Shown here in pieces: positions 63,288 through 64,000 of a stretch of DNA of 64,000 nt. Both the position numbers and the translations under genes were made by a program. The stretch covers positions 248,001 to 312,000 of the forward strand of contig CAIRYG010000010.1 of assembly GCA_903882745.1 (NCBI GenBank), in the 5' to 3' direction. Below the pieces are notes generated by a model. The model did no database searches and was not told the origin of the DNA. It saw only the letters and a list, made by a program, of their open reading frames with translations. The stretch is from an uncultured Gemmatimonadota bacterium (lineage in GTDB: Bacteria > Gemmatimonadota > Gemmatimonadetes > Gemmatimonadales > Gemmatimonadaceae). Position 1 is the first letter of the stretch; the number at the start of each line of letters is the position of its first letter.

Positions 63288-64000
63288 CTAGTGGTACAGC
63301 AGGTATTTGCGGACCTTCTCGCGGAAGGCGGTCACGGCCGGAAGTTCTCGGTCGATGACGGAGTCGGGATCTTCACCTCTCAGCAACGCTTCGCGAAGTC
63401 CGGCAGCGCCGAACCGTTCATCGAAGCCAGTGTTACTGATTTTCAGTGAATCCGGAGCGGTCTTTGCGATTGCCCAGAGGAGGGCGGCGCCGACGCGCGA
63501 GGGATTCATGCTATTACGGTCGGTGACGATAATCCTGACCCCAGACAGCTCCTGCTCCGCGAACTTGCCGTCGGTCGGGGCACGAGGCGTAAACGACTCG
63601 GCGCGGAACTTGACGCCAGGGATCAATCGATCGTTCAGCAGGTCGGCGACTCCCCTGCCGTTCATCCACGGAGCGCCGATAAGTTGAAATGGAATATCGG
63701 TTCCGCGCCCAACCGAAACGTTCGCGCGCTCAAAGGCGACCAACGCAGGATAGACCAGCGCGCTGGTGAGCGTCGGCAGGTTGGGCGATGGCTTCACCCA
63801 GGGGAGTTTGGTCTCGTCAAACCACATCGCGCGCCGCCACCCGCGCACCGGGACCACGGTGAGGTTCGCCTGAATCCCCAGTTCTTCATTGAAAAACAGG
63901 GCCAGTTCCCCCATTGTCATTCCGTGCCGTAGGGGCGCGGGATATAATGCGTACGACTTGCCCGGTTTCCCCGGCTCGGGGTCTGCACTGTTGGCCAGTG
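63288..64000 (-). CDS. DUF1343 exo-beta-N-acetylmuramidase NamZ-like (5' truncated by window edge)
   Basis: The frame remains open to the window edge; about 236 residues are visible. PLRHGMTMGELA and VVPVRGWRRAMWF, followed by PWVKPSPNLPTL and GTDIPFQLIGAPW, match the C-terminal half of DUF1343 proteins, whose member NamZ cleaves terminal MurNAc from peptidoglycan fragments. The N-terminal half and any signal peptide are outside the window. A role in cell-wall recycling is inferred from the family. Confidence 0.85.
   Translation of the reverse strand, partial: LANSADPEPGKPGKSYALYPAPLRHGMTMGELALFFNEELGIQANLTVVPVRGWRRAMWFDETKLPWVKPSPNLPTLTSALVYPALVAFERANVSVGRGTDIPFQLIGAPWMNGRGVADLLNDRLIPGVKFRAESFTPRAPTDGKFAEQELSGVRIIVTDRNSMNPSRVGAALLWAIAKTAPDSLKISNTGFDERFGAAGLREALLRGEDPDSVIDRELPAVTAFREKVRKYLLYH

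Overview
The window is 64 kb of GC-rich, gene-dense bacterial chromosome with no mobile element, CRISPR array or phage gene that I can see. It encodes a Gram-negative envelope machine set (LptD, BamD, Tol-Pal, TatA/TatC, SecA). The gene order and codon use look most like Gemmatimonadota. That placement is an inference from gene content, not from a marker search. Only two genes lie on the plus strand: a truncated peptidyl-prolyl isomerase at the left edge and a tRNA-Leu. Everything else reads right to left, often with 1-4 bp start/stop overlaps, so the window is built from a few long polycistronic strings. No stretch above 300 bp lacks a gene; the longest gap, about 290 bp at 48960-49246, holds a promoter and two strong hairpins.

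Reading right to left. (a) 64000-53100: a 5'-truncated DUF1343 (NamZ-like) gene, a CDP-alcohol phosphatidyltransferase, several small unknown proteins and a lipoprotein, a 2-oxoacid dehydrogenase E2, a PHP phosphoesterase, an SDR protein that lacks the usual catalytic Tyr, an unrecognised cysteine-rich Rossmann protein, thioredoxin reductase, an MBL hydrolase, a DUF4149 membrane protein, a lipoprotein and an Rrf2 regulator. (b) 53100-49250: tRNA-Leu(CAG) with its own promoter and terminator, then smpB, an amidase, pyrD and pyrF coupled by overlaps, then a lipoprotein. (c) 49070-45600: a ribosomal alpha-type operon, rpmJ-rpsM-rpsK-rpsD-rpoA-rplQ-rpmB, with a promoter in front and a Rho-independent terminator behind.

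(d) 45500-33800: a nucleotide-sugar block. It contains gmd/rmd (GDP-rhamnose), wbpD-B-E-A-like genes (UDP-GlcNAc(3NAc)A) and ugd/uxs (UDP-GlcA and UDP-xylose), with carB in its middle. No glycosyltransferase is present. (e) 33750-21150: bamD, nadD, secA, radC, rel (ppGpp), a small cytochrome-b-like membrane protein, uvrB, tsaE, tsaB, rimI and ssb. (f) 20900-14000: a LysM protein, a sugar epimerase and a complete Tol-Pal system in canonical order (tolQ, tolR, tolA/tonB-like, tolB, pal, cpoB).

(g) 14000-900: tatC, lptD, hutH, hutU, a radical SAM/SPASM-like enzyme, hutI, a TPR protein, a polyprenyl diphosphate synthase, a DUF4321 protein and tatA. A histidine-utilisation cluster is thus threaded between the two Tat genes together with envelope and isoprenoid genes. 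The items most worth following up are the radical SAM gene inside hut, the cysteine-rich Rossmann protein next to the atypical SDR, a hairpin enclosing the radC start codon, and the stem-loops around the ribosomal operon promoter.
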